Below are positions 7,836 to 16,247 of a stretch of 20,695 bases of DNA, piece after piece. The DNA is from Calditrichia bacterium (lineage in GTDB: Bacteria > Calditrichota > Calditrichia > Calditrichales > Calditrichaceae). The stretch is from NCBI GenBank assembly GCA_027039465.1, contig JALWEA010000625.1, forward strand, positions 1-20,695. The letters are read 5' to 3'. The stretch's first letter is position 1, and every line of letters begins with the position of its first letter. The translations under genes were made by a program, and so were the position numbers. A model generated the notes under the pieces. It was not told where the DNA came from, made no database searches, and saw only the letters and a list, made by a program, of their open reading frames with translations.

Positions 7836-9728
7836 ATGAAAAAGTTTGTTTTTCCCCGAAGTCTTTTACGCACACCTGTTGTCGCGCTCATTATTCTTTT
7901 GCTAATGGCCTTTTCCAACCGGATCAAGGCTACCATCTACTATGTGGATAATACGAATGCGCAAGCCAGCGATACCAATCCGGGTACAAGCGCATCACTT
8001 CCCTGGCTAACCATTCACAAAGCCAATCGCACGGTTACCGCCGGTGACACGGTTATTGTTAAAGCCGGTATTTACCACGATTGGATTGCTCCCAGCGCTT
8101 CCGGCGAGGATGGCCATTGGATTGTGTACAAATCCGAACCCGAACACGAGGCGATTTTGGATGGCATGGTGGAATTGGATTCCGTTATCGACGATAACGC
8201 CAACTGGATTCAAGATAACTCTTACGGCGGCAATGTCTGGAAAATCAAATTGATTTCCAGTGCCTTTTGCGAAGCCTGGCGGGATTCCGTGCGCATGCCC
8301 TACCCTTTTCCCTATCCTTGCGATTCCCTCGAATTTGCCCCTGGTTTAAGTTTTGTCGATTCGGACGGCTATCTTTTTGTCTGGTTGAAAGAGGCCAACG
8401 ATATTCCCACCAATCATCACTGGCAGATTACCTTAAAAAGCGGGGTTTGGATTGCCACTTTTACCGGAGACATTGACAAATACGTGGAAGTGAATGGTTT
8501 TGTGGTTAGGAATTACGGATTGGCGGGCATTTCCGTGCAACGAAATCATGTACGCATCATCGATAACATCTCGTTCAATAACGGAAGAGCGGGCATTGGG
8601 GTGACCTTTTGCAACCACGTCCTGGTGCAAGGCAACGAAGCCTACCACAACTGCACAGGCATTGGCTTTTCGCAAGGCATCACGGCTTATGGCGTCACCG
8701 GTCATAATATCATTTTCAGTAGCAATATTTCCCACCACAATCTGGATGGCGCCGATTCCACTCATTGCGGCACGGACGGCTGCGGTTTTCTTCTGGACAC
8801 ATCGGAACCGAATGGCGGCGCTATTTTCATTAACAACGTTGCCTACAATAATCAAAGCACCGGATTTGGCGTTTACAAATCCAATTACGGCTACTTTATT
8901 AACAACACGTCTTTTAACAACGGATTGAAAAGTAAGTGGGTTTCCGAATTCCATGTGATCTCAACGCCGGAAGGAACGAGTAATAATTTGATTTTTAGAA
9001 ATAATATTTTCGCCGCTCGCTCAAAGCATCCTTACGTGGGTTCCATTAAGTATCCTTACAAGGCCCCGCCGGAGAATGTTTTTTTCGACCATAATTTGTA
9101 CTATGCCAGGGATAAGGATTCCACTTCAGAAATTATTGAGATGACGATCACGGGTGCGGACACGACCCTACGCCTTAATCTGGAAGCGTTTCAACACCTT
9201 TATTTCCCTTCGGATACCGGTAATATTCCCTTACATTGGAGTGAAAGTTCAATGGTGGATTGTCCATTGCTGCTTGATTGGAAGAACGGTGACTTTAAGT
9301 TGGAAGCCAATAGCCCGGCCATCGATCACGGCGACAGTACCAAGGCGCCCAAAGTCGATTTTTACGACACCCCCAGGCCGCAGGGGGCCGGTTACGATAT
9401 TGGCGCTTACGAATATTGCGAAGGAACCGGTTTGGAACAAACACTTGTGCCCGCTAACTTTGATTTCCGCGCCTATCCCAATCCGTTTAACGGACGCATT
9501 CGCATTCAATACACCTTACCCCAAAAGTTGCAGGTGACGCTGTTGATCTTTGACCTATTGGGGCGGAAAGTCGCTAAGCTGATGGATAAGCCCATGTCTC
9601 CCGGCAAGCACCACATCATCTGGGATGCCCGCAATGCCGACAAAAGCCACGTTGCTACGGGCGTTTACATGATTCTTTTAAAAACAAATAGTTCGACGTT
9701 CGCCCGTAAAATTGTTTATCTCAAATAA
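7836..9728 (+). CDS. Secreted right-handed parallel beta-helix protein (pectate-lyase-like fold) with type IX sorting domain
   Basis: The frame opens at a TTG at 7803, but the ATG at 7836 has a textbook AGGAGG 5 nt upstream and gives a proper export signal (KK, then LLRTPVVALIILLLMAF, cleavage near IKA). That yields 630 aa. After the signal, YYVDN...DTNPGTSASLPW then AGDTVIVKAGIYHD is the N-terminal pattern of DUF1565/pectate-lyase-like beta-helices. Residues of about 210-390 carry repeated turns (VEVNGFVVRNYGLAGISV, HVRIIDNISFNNGRAGIGV, NHVLVQGNEAYHNCTGIGF, HNIIFSSNISHHN, FGVYKSNYGYFINN), that is PbH1 repeats. The sorting module occupies about residues 548-630 (YPNPFNGRIRIQYTLP, IFDLLGRKVAKL, ATGVYMILL, RKIVYLK). 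The fold is typical of polysaccharide lyases and epimerases. No catalytic residues could be assigned, so the substrate is unknown. It lies 12 nt before the next glycosidase gene. Confidence 0.82.
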   Translation: MKKFVFPRSLLRTPVVALIILLLMAFSNRIKATIYYVDNTNAQASDTNPGTSASLPWLTIHKANRTVTAGDTVIVKAGIYHDWIAPSASGEDGHWIVYKSEPEHEAILDGMVELDSVIDDNANWIQDNSYGGNVWKIKLISSAFCEAWRDSVRMPYPFPYPCDSLEFAPGLSFVDSDGYLFVWLKEANDIPTNHHWQITLKSGVWIATFTGDIDKYVEVNGFVVRNYGLAGISVQRNHVRIIDNISFNNGRAGIGVTFCNHVLVQGNEAYHNCTGIGFSQGITAYGVTGHNIIFSSNISHHNLDGADSTHCGTDGCGFLLDTSEPNGGAIFINNVAYNNQSTGFGVYKSNYGYFINNTSFNNGLKSKWVSEFHVISTPEGTSNNLIFRNNIFAARSKHPYVGSIKYPYKAPPENVFFDHNLYYARDKDSTSEIIEMTITGADTTLRLNLEAFQHLYFPSDTGNIPLHWSESSMVDCPLLLDWKNGDFKLEANSPAIDHGDSTKAPKVDFYDTPRPQGAGYDIGAYEYCEGTGLEQTLVPANFDFRAYPNPFNGRIRIQYTLPQKLQVTLLIFDLLGRKVAKLMDKPMSPGKHHIIWDARNADKSHVATGVYMILLKTNSSTFARKIVYLK

Positions 9729-9740
9729 GCGAGGTGTGCT

Positions 9741-11252
9741 ATGAAAAGAATTTACTTGATCATTTTTGTGTTACTGCTCAGTCAGGCAGGAATTTTTGCC
9801 GGACGAATTAAACGGGGCGTGCGCATCTCGTATTCCGTAACCGAAGCACAAATCGCTTTTGCCGACAGCGTTTTCGATTATTTGATGACGCCGTTTCTGA
9901 GTGAAAAGGTGCGAAATTCCGTAAGCCATGCCAAACTTCTGCTCTATCGTTCCATTCAAGGAACAAAGAAAAATACCACGCATTGGGACTGGAATTTTAT
10001 TAATCAACACGAAAACATGTTTTGCCATTCAGATAGCGCCATTCAAGACGAATCCACCAGAATTATCACCAAATGGGGAACGTTTTTAATGAACGGCATG
10101 GATTTGGTGGATTCCACAGCAGCGGATGCCACCACGCACTGGATCAATTACTACGCCGTAACCGCTTCGACGCAGGTGCACGATTATGACTACGACGGCT
10201 TGTTCATCGATTCGGCCAGCCATTTATTGAAGCAAAGTATGCTGGATACCGGACAATCGTTGCCCTGGGATTACGATCCGCTAAAGTGGCGTTTGTCCCG
10301 CTATGCCTCGCTGGAATTGATCAAAGCGTATCAGCGGGATAAAATCGTTATTTTTAACGGATTGCACAATGGCGCCGGAGCCGATTCCAGCCTGGCGGTA
10401 ACGGACGGCGGCATGTGGGAAGATTTTGCTTATGATCCGGACAACGGTGATTACAAAGGTGCCGGTAAGTGGAAAAAAGCGATTGACTGCATGCAGGCAA
10501 ATCGGGATCATTCCCAATTGGTATTAGTGGTTAAAAAGCCGGGCTTGATCGACGATATTCAGGCGCGCATCTTCACCGTTGCCAGCTATTTGTTGATTGA
10601 AAATGAAAACACCGTTTTAACCTTGTCCGACTACACTTACGACACCACATTGCAGTATTACCCGGAATTTAATATCGATTTGGGAGAACCGACGGATGAT
10701 TTTGTCCAAACGGCGGATACCCTTTTTACGCGGGAATTCACCAATGGTAAGGTCATTGTGAACCCTTTACCCACCTCGGCCAAAACATTTACCTTAACCA
10801 AAGACTACCGTAAAATCATTCCGGTCGGCGGCGGTTTTGTGGATGCCTCCGGCGCTTGGGAAGGTCATCTGACTTACCAAAAAGTAGAACAAGGCAATGT
10901 ATCTGTACCGCCCGTAAGCGCCTTGATTTTAAAGGATACGACCGCCACCCCAATCGGTAAGGATCAATTCGGAGAAATCAACTTCCGACTTTTTCAAAAT
11001 TACCCCAATCCCTTCAATCCCACAACCACGATCCGTTATTCCGTTGGTATACAACGCCCTGCACCCCAACGGGTACAATTAACGGTTTACAATATTTTGG
11101 GACAAAGGGTAGCCATGTTAATTGACAAGCAGCAAAAACCTGGAGAATACTCGGTTACCTTTGACGGTAGCCGATTGCCAAGCGGTGTTTATTTTTACAC
11201 GTTACAAATTGGCAAGTTAAATTTCACCAAGAAGATGATCTTAATAAGGTAG
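9741..11252 (+). CDS. Putative secreted glycoside hydrolase (GHL15-like TIM barrel) with type IX sorting domain
   Basis: 503 aa; ATG at 9741 behind a GAGGTG-type site, 12 nt after the preceding stop, so translation is probably in one operon. Signal peptide residues 1-20 (MKRIYLIIFVLLLSQAGIFA). The body resembles the hypothetical glycosyl hydrolase family GHL15: an early strand AKLLLYRS, an N-terminal HWDWNFIN segment, the acidic strand-end motif YDYDGLFIDS (Asp152 and Asp157, like DGxFxDN in related barrels), and later FNGLHNG. A closing sandwich-like region has YYPEFNIDLGEP then FTREFTNGKVIVNP, a pattern I associate with this family. Residues of about 413-503 are the sorting module (NYPNPFNPTTTIRYS, VYNILGQRVAML, SGVYFYTLQ, KKMILIR). 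The substrate is unknown. Nearby carbohydrate-active genes support a glycan role. Confidence 0.68.
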   Translation: MKRIYLIIFVLLLSQAGIFAGRIKRGVRISYSVTEAQIAFADSVFDYLMTPFLSEKVRNSVSHAKLLLYRSIQGTKKNTTHWDWNFINQHENMFCHSDSAIQDESTRIITKWGTFLMNGMDLVDSTAADATTHWINYYAVTASTQVHDYDYDGLFIDSASHLLKQSMLDTGQSLPWDYDPLKWRLSRYASLELIKAYQRDKIVIFNGLHNGAGADSSLAVTDGGMWEDFAYDPDNGDYKGAGKWKKAIDCMQANRDHSQLVLVVKKPGLIDDIQARIFTVASYLLIENENTVLTLSDYTYDTTLQYYPEFNIDLGEPTDDFVQTADTLFTREFTNGKVIVNPLPTSAKTFTLTKDYRKIIPVGGGFVDASGAWEGHLTYQKVEQGNVSVPPVSALILKDTTATPIGKDQFGEINFRLFQNYPNPFNPTTTIRYSVGIQRPAPQRVQLTVYNILGQRVAMLIDKQQKPGEYSVTFDGSRLPSGVYFYTLQIGKLNFTKKMILIR

Positions 11253-11376
11253 AACTCGCCAAATTAACAAGTATGGCAAAACTTGACGAGAATTGAATTA
11301 CTCAAAAATTTTCTAATACCGGAAAATACAACATATAATTTCCATCTTTCTCGAACCAAATATACGGAGGTGCATT

Positions 11377-13008
11377 ATGAAAAAGCTGGTTCTCTTTCTT
11401 TTCATCTTCATTTTCGCAACCGGCGGTTATTCCAAGGAAGTACACCACATTGGAGTTAATGTTCCTTGGCGCGATCATGAAATAGGGATGAAAAGGGTCT
11501 TTCCTATCATCGGGCAACTGGGTTTAAAATTTTATCGTCACGCCATGTACGCGGATGTGGGCTGGATTCATATCGAACCGCAGGATAATGACTGGCATTT
11601 TGAATATTCGGATTCGGCTGTTTTTAATCCGTACGGCATAACCCCGTTATTAACGCTTTATCATTGCTGCAATTCCAGCGATACCATAGGCATTCAAGTT
11701 CCCTGGCGGGCTTGTTTTGACGATGGTTGCGGCTGGTATCTGAGTGATAGCACCGATTCCAAAGATTATGTCCAAACCGTGGTCAATCGTTACAAAAGTG
11801 TGACCAAATATTGGGAAATTTCCAATGAACTTGATGGCAATCAGCATCGTCCCCAAGGGTTACCCGCCAATTTTGTGGCTACGTTTCTTAAAGTGAACTA
11901 TCCCTGGATCAAAGCGGCGGATCCGGAAGCAAAAGTCATTCAACCCAGTCTTTCCGGAACTTACGGAATGCCTTTGGGCGCCTACAATTGGCTTAAAATC
12001 ATTCTTCTTCACGGCGCCTGTAACTATTTTGATATTTTAGGTTATCATGATTACAATTCGTGGTGGACTCTACCGGCTCATGTGGATTCGATCAAAAAAG
12101 CCATGCAGGAATTTTCTTGCCCGGAAAAACCTTTTTGGGTAACGGAATGCAGTATTTCAAGTGATTCAACCACCAATATCACACCGCGCTATTCCTCCAT
12201 TGACCAACAAGCCGCAGATGTTTGGCGCAGATCATCGGTTTTATTTGCCTACGGAGTTGAGAAATTCTTTTGGCATCCTCTCTGGAGCGGCTCGCATCGG
12301 CCGTGGATTGCATTTGGCTTACTGGATAAGAATGGGAAAAAGAAGAAATCATTCTATTCCTACCAATTATTAATTGATGAAGTGGATACTTTTCAAACCG
12401 CAAAGGCGCTTTCGTTTGGCGAGGTGACCAATGACAATGAACATGGCGGTGATGGGATTTGGGTTGTGCAATACACATTCGCCAACGGTGATCGCAAATG
12501 GGTGCTTTGGAGCCCGAACAATCAATCCTACACGCTTACCATACCGCAATATAAAAGAGTTGAAGTAATCAACACGGTTCCGGCATTTATTAGTTATGAC
12601 GGCGAGCAAGCCTCCTTTAGTCGTGACACTCTGCAAGTTATCAATGGCAAATTGACTTTTCATCTGAATGATATTCCGATTCTGGTCAAGGGTCTCACGA
12701 CGACCGGAATCGGGCAATTGAAAGGTATTCCGCAAAAATTTAAACTTTACCCAAATTACCCGAATCCTTTTAACCCTATGACAACCATTCGTTATTCTAT
12801 TGGTACGCAGAGCCTTAATGCTCAAAAGGTGAATTTAACGGTTTACAATACGCTGGGTAAAAAAGTAGCTACTTTGGTTAACGAGAAACAAAAACCCGGT
12901 GACTACTCGGTTACCTTTGACGGCAGTCGGTTGCCAAGTGGCATTTACTTTTTTTCTTTAAAAGCGGGATCATTTGTAGCGGCAAAAAAAATGATCTTAT
13001 TAAAATAG
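11377..13008 (+). CDS. Putative secreted clan GH-A glycosidase (TIM barrel) with type IX sorting domain
   Basis: 543 aa; ATG at 11377 with GGAGG 8 nt upstream. Signal peptide residues 1-19. The barrel shows the two Glu positions expected of retaining clan GH-A enzymes. KYWEISNELDG places an Asn-Glu pair at 150-151 (acid/base), and KPFWVTECSIS puts a second Glu at 257 at a strand end (nucleophile). Early landmarks are GVNVPWRDH, LGLKFYRHAMYADVGW and ITPLLTLYHCC; GYHDYNSWW precedes the nucleophile. Four Cys at 97, 98, 113 and 118 may form disulfides. A C-terminal beta-sandwich (VLWSPNNQSYTLTI...) precedes the sorting module (about 457-543: NYPNPFNPMTTIRYS, VYNTLGKKVATLV, SGIYFFSLKAG, KKMILLK). 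I cannot fix the GH family; GH39- or GH5-like is possible. The 124-nt upstream gap contains a TATAAT at 11334-11339 without a good -35, so a separate promoter is possible but unproven. Confidence 0.75.
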   Translation: MKKLVLFLFIFIFATGGYSKEVHHIGVNVPWRDHEIGMKRVFPIIGQLGLKFYRHAMYADVGWIHIEPQDNDWHFEYSDSAVFNPYGITPLLTLYHCCNSSDTIGIQVPWRACFDDGCGWYLSDSTDSKDYVQTVVNRYKSVTKYWEISNELDGNQHRPQGLPANFVATFLKVNYPWIKAADPEAKVIQPSLSGTYGMPLGAYNWLKIILLHGACNYFDILGYHDYNSWWTLPAHVDSIKKAMQEFSCPEKPFWVTECSISSDSTTNITPRYSSIDQQAADVWRRSSVLFAYGVEKFFWHPLWSGSHRPWIAFGLLDKNGKKKKSFYSYQLLIDEVDTFQTAKALSFGEVTNDNEHGGDGIWVVQYTFANGDRKWVLWSPNNQSYTLTIPQYKRVEVINTVPAFISYDGEQASFSRDTLQVINGKLTFHLNDIPILVKGLTTTGIGQLKGIPQKFKLYPNYPNPFNPMTTIRYSIGTQSLNAQKVNLTVYNTLGKKVATLVNEKQKPGDYSVTFDGSRLPSGIYFFSLKAGSFVAAKKMILLK

Positions 13009-13054
13009 GTTCAAACCTTTAATCGAAGATTGGAAAACGAAAAGGAAGAATACA

Positions 13055-15436
13055 ATGAGAAAAATACCCATCATTTTCATTCTTTTTTTGTTTAGCCTTT
13101 CTTTTTTAAATGGGCAAACCGTAGAAATCGTGCGCGACACTTACGGAATTCCCCACATCATCGGTAATACGCCCCGTGAAAGCGCTTACGGGTTAGCCTG
13201 GGCATTCTGCGAAGATCGGCCGGAGGCGGTGATTTTCAATATCTTAGAAGTTCGCGGGCGTTTGGCCGAAGCTTATGGTCGGAACTACTTAGGAGAAGAT
13301 AAAAAATTTCGCGCTTTTGGAATTTATTCCATGGCCGATTCAACATTTGCGGATTTACCGACCGATGTTGCTGCCTACTTTGAAGGCTTTGCACTTGGCT
13401 GCACGAACTACTTTTCCCAACATCCCGAAGCGTTACCACAGGAAGTCAAAAACATGGACATTCTGCCCATTACTGCGGTAGACGCTTACGCCGTCGGTAG
13501 CCTGTATGCCTTAAGCCGCCAGTTTGGAAGGTTCAAAAAAGAAAGCAGCGACACTACTTCCGTTGAAGATGCTTCCAACCAATGGGCAATCGCACCATTC
13601 AGAACACGGGATAATGCCGGCTATTTGCTCTGTGACCCCCATTTGCCGCTGGGTGAATTCGGCGGTAGCTACGAGGCGCATTTGATTTCACGCGACGGTG
13701 TTCTTGATTATGAAGGAACTTTTGGCGGCCCATACACCGGCATGGGCCATAACCGGCATATTGCCTGGTCGCACACTTCCAATAGCCCCGATTTCGCCGA
13801 TGCTTATATTGTTACGCTGGATCCGGCCGATTCCAATCGCTATTTATTGGACGGGGTCTCCAAACCTTTCACAGTGTGGCAGGAAGTGATTAAAATCGCC
13901 GGAGAAGCGCCGGACACGATGACTTTTAGGAAATCCGCGGATCACGGGGTGGTGATGCAAACTCTTGATGACCAGCATGTATTATCGGCCAAGTTGGATC
14001 TATTAAATACGCCACCGGTCGGCGAACAAATGTTCCGCATGATGACCGCTTCTTCGATGGCGGAATTCAAGAATGCCGTTGCGTTACATTTATTTAGTAA
14101 ACGTAATACCGTTGCATTGGATGATTATGGCAATATCTACTATGTTTATTGCGGGCGTACGCACTATCGCAACGATCCGATTGCCGCGCGGACAGGTCCT
14201 TTATACGGCTCCGATTCAAATACATTGTGGGGTGATTTAATTCCCTTCAGTGCCTTGCCTTTCGTAAGCAATCCCACTTCAGGCTATTTGCAAAATTGCA
14301 ATGACGCTCCATGGTACGTTACACAAAATCCAGGCTTTGGAAAAGACGATGTCCCTATCGAACTTTATTACGGTGATCGATTCGGAATCCGCGGCCGGCG
14401 GGCAACCGAATTGATTGATCTGGGAGCAGATACCATGGATGCCGATTATTTGAAGCGCGTTGCCCTGGATCTTAAAGTTGTTCAATGGGATTCCGTTGAC
14501 ACTGTTTTACAATTGGCCTTGCAGGAATCAGCCGCGGACTCCTTCCAATACCAGCAGCAAGCCGAAGCATTGGCCGATACGTTATTTCAATGGAACGGAA
14601 GAGCCGCAACCGATTCCAAGGCTATGACGCTCTTTTATATGTGGTATTATTTGTTAAAAGATGATATCAATTTCTTACAACCGAATAGCATTGATTCCAG
14701 TAAACGGCGCTTAATGGTGAAAGAATTAGTTGAAGCTCCGAAACAATTAAACGCCCTGTATGGCAGTTCTTCGATCTCATGGGGAGAAATTCACGGTTTT
14801 GAACGGAGTGGCATTTGGTTCCCCATCTCCGGTGATAAACAACTACAAACAGCCCGCATGGGCGGTTGGAAACAGCGTGATGCTCAGAACCGATTAATTG
14901 TGGAACAAGGAAACTATTACATGATGCTCATTCGGCTAAAAGCAGGTGAATCCCCACAGGCCTGGACAATGAAACCTTTCGGTGAATCTTCCGATCCCGA
15001 ATCTCCGCATTACAATGACTTAACCACCCTGTATTCTGCGGACAGCCTGCGTAAAACCTGGTATGAAGAAGACGAATTTCGCGCTCATGCGGAAAAGATC
15101 GAAAAACTTGACCTGACCGCAATTGAAAACAGGAATGGCAATACGAATACCCTGCCCCACAAGTTTGTGCTAAGCCCCAATTACCCGAATCCGTTCAATC
15201 CGCAAACGACCATTAAATATCAAATCCCGATTTTTAGCTATGTCAAGTTGAGCATTTTCAACACGCTTGGGCAGGAGATACGGACCTTAGTGAATACCAG
15301 AAAATCACCAGGAAATTATTCGATCCGATGGGACGGAAGGGATAACTTCGGTAAAAAAGTTTCCGGCGGAATTTACTTTTATCGATTGGAAGCAAAGAAT
15401 TTTAAACAAACAAGAAAACTTGTGCTATTAAGATAA
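13055..15436 (+). CDS. Secreted penicillin-acylase-family Ntn hydrolase fused to a type IX sorting domain
   Basis: 793 aa; ATG at 13055 after AAAGGA, 46 nt downstream of the glycosidase. Signal peptide residues 1-20 (IIFILFLFSLSFLNGQ). The alpha-chain region starts VEIVRDTYGIPHI, the family's conserved opening, and runs through AYGLAWAFCEDR and EVRGRLAEAYG. The autocleavage site is ED-A/SNQW, with Ser174 as the probable N-terminal nucleophile of the beta chain. It is followed by the expected NAGYLLCDPHLPLG, GPYTGMGHNRHIAWSHT and DFADAYIV. The residue before Ser is Ala rather than the more usual Gly. After about 700 residues the chain carries a sorting module (NYPNPFNPQTTIKYQIP, IFNTLGQEIRTLV, GGIYFYRLE, RKLVLLR). 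Family members cleave amide bonds of penicillins, acyl-homoserine lactones or cyclic lipopeptides; the substrate here is not evident. It is the last gene of the + strand block. Confidence 0.88.
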   Translation: MRKIPIIFILFLFSLSFLNGQTVEIVRDTYGIPHIIGNTPRESAYGLAWAFCEDRPEAVIFNILEVRGRLAEAYGRNYLGEDKKFRAFGIYSMADSTFADLPTDVAAYFEGFALGCTNYFSQHPEALPQEVKNMDILPITAVDAYAVGSLYALSRQFGRFKKESSDTTSVEDASNQWAIAPFRTRDNAGYLLCDPHLPLGEFGGSYEAHLISRDGVLDYEGTFGGPYTGMGHNRHIAWSHTSNSPDFADAYIVTLDPADSNRYLLDGVSKPFTVWQEVIKIAGEAPDTMTFRKSADHGVVMQTLDDQHVLSAKLDLLNTPPVGEQMFRMMTASSMAEFKNAVALHLFSKRNTVALDDYGNIYYVYCGRTHYRNDPIAARTGPLYGSDSNTLWGDLIPFSALPFVSNPTSGYLQNCNDAPWYVTQNPGFGKDDVPIELYYGDRFGIRGRRATELIDLGADTMDADYLKRVALDLKVVQWDSVDTVLQLALQESAADSFQYQQQAEALADTLFQWNGRAATDSKAMTLFYMWYYLLKDDINFLQPNSIDSSKRRLMVKELVEAPKQLNALYGSSSISWGEIHGFERSGIWFPISGDKQLQTARMGGWKQRDAQNRLIVEQGNYYMMLIRLKAGESPQAWTMKPFGESSDPESPHYNDLTTLYSADSLRKTWYEEDEFRAHAEKIEKLDLTAIENRNGNTNTLPHKFVLSPNYPNPFNPQTTIKYQIPIFSYVKLSIFNTLGQEIRTLVNTRKSPGNYSIRWDGRDNFGKKVSGGIYFYRLEAKNFKQTRKLVLLR

Positions 15437-15437
15437 A

Positions 15438-15480
15438 GAGAACCGTTTAAGTCGGTTTCATTTAAGCAACGGTAGTTCTC
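15438..15480. terminator. Bulged inverted repeat between convergent genes, possible bidirectional terminator
   Basis: GAGAAC-CGTT (15438-15447) pairs with AACG-GTA-GTTCTC (15468-15480): ten pairs with a 3-nt bulge and a 20-nt loop. It lies just after the TAA of the acylase gene and before the end of the oppositely oriented UPF0158 gene. There is no real U-tract on the + side and only TTT on the - side, so it would be weak or factor-dependent. Confidence 0.35.
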
Positions 15481-15492
15481 GGAATGTTTCAG

Positions 15493-15918
15493 TTAATCAT
15501 TTTCGTCTTCAAGATCAACTTCGATGTCATTTTCTTTGCACCATTGAAGCAGAGCTTCTTTGGTCTTTTTATTTTCATATTCGTACCATAGCTCAAGCAG
15601 ATCCAGGGAATCCAATAAATCTTTGTACCGGCTATAGGCGCCTTTTCTTCTGAAAAAATATTGTACCGTCTCAAACTGATCGGGAATATATTCCTCTACG
15701 AAATCAAAAACCAATGACTTACCAAGCTCCAACTCATATTTATCCGGGATAAAAATATAATCATCACTCTCCCAATCCTCGGGAAACTCGTCCGGATCAG
15801 AATAATCGGAACGGTAATATATTTCACCGGTTTTTTTATTTAACAGCGCTTCATTGTCTGAAAACTCGCCAAAATTTGTAAAGAGAAAAGCATCTTCCAA
15901 ATCGCTGAATTTAACCAT
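15493..15918 (-). CDS. UPF0158 family protein, unknown function
   Basis: I choose the ATG at 15918 (MVKFSDLEDAF): AAAAGG ends 6 nt upstream, which beats the TTG two codons earlier. That gives 141 aa. It is a small, very acidic, soluble protein without a signal peptide, so probably cytoplasmic. It carries the UPF0158 family hallmarks: YYRSDYSDPDE...DDYIFIPDKYELELGKSLVFDF in the middle, then the RRKGAYSRYKDLL block, LELWYEYE and the C-terminal ALLQWCKENDIEVDL. Length matches the family. No biochemical role is established that I know of. It is convergent with the acylase gene and faces the same way as the two-component operon, but palindromic repeats separate it from them, so it is probably transcribed alone. 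Confidence 0.85.
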   Translation of the reverse strand: MVKFSDLEDAFLFTNFGEFSDNEALLNKKTGEIYYRSDYSDPDEFPEDWESDDYIFIPDKYELELGKSLVFDFVEEYIPDQFETVQYFFRRKGAYSRYKDLLDSLDLLELWYEYENKKTKEALLQWCKENDIEVDLEDEND

Positions 15919-15966
15919 GGCCAACCTTTTAAAATTTTAATTTATTCGAATGAGTCCACTCTAAAC

Positions 15967-16137
15967 AGGGGCTAAATCCCCTTTTTATGTAAAATTATTA
16001 TTTATTCACCATCCTCCCCGATAGATCAGGATGCAACCAGAAGGATGTGGCTAATAAATTAAAAAGTAATATGTTAGCCCCAACATTTATGTTAGGGATA
16101 AATCTTCAGTAATCCTATATTTTAGCCCTTTAGGGCT
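15967..16137. repeat. Cluster of short degenerate palindromes (REP-like mosaic)
   Basis: The 330-nt gap 15919-16247 contains four separate hairpin-capable units. They are AGGGG-CTAAAT-CCCCT plus TTTT (15967-15986); CATCCT (16010-16015) with AGGATG at 16028-16033 and again at 16042-16047; a 13-position imperfect stem TTAgCCCcAACAT with ATGTTaGGGaTAA (16074-16101); and AGCCC-TTTA-GGGCT plus T-run (16124-16142). All share the GGGGCTAA/TTAGCCC theme. Two have U-tracts on the + strand, where no gene runs, so they are better explained as a decayed repeat array than as terminators. Comparable GGGCTAAAGCCC-type arrays are common between genes in Bacteroidota relatives. No transposase is present here. 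Confidence 0.55.
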
Positions 16138-16247
16138 TTTTAAAGTGAACGTATAAATTTAAAAATAATTTTTGACCATTGCCACATTTTCGTATTCGGG
16201 TCAATCAAACTACTTTCACTATAGCGCGCTTTATTTTTCAATCCACA

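Noticed and set aside
8433..8954. 173-codon minus-strand open frame
   Set aside because: Antisense shadow of the beta-helix repeats; its repetitive Val/Ala/Asn composition comes from the complementary repeats.
11281..11339. Possible sigma-70 promoter before the GH-A gene (TTGACG at 11283, TATAAT at 11334)
   Set aside because: The spacing between the two hexamers is far too long, and the hexamer at the proper distance (TTCTAA) is poor. Not called as a feature.
15967..15986. Rho-independent terminator AGGGG/CCCCT with U-tract on the + strand
   Set aside because: No + strand gene ends nearby; the convergent UPF0158 gene lies between it and the acylase. It fits the palindromic repeat cluster better.
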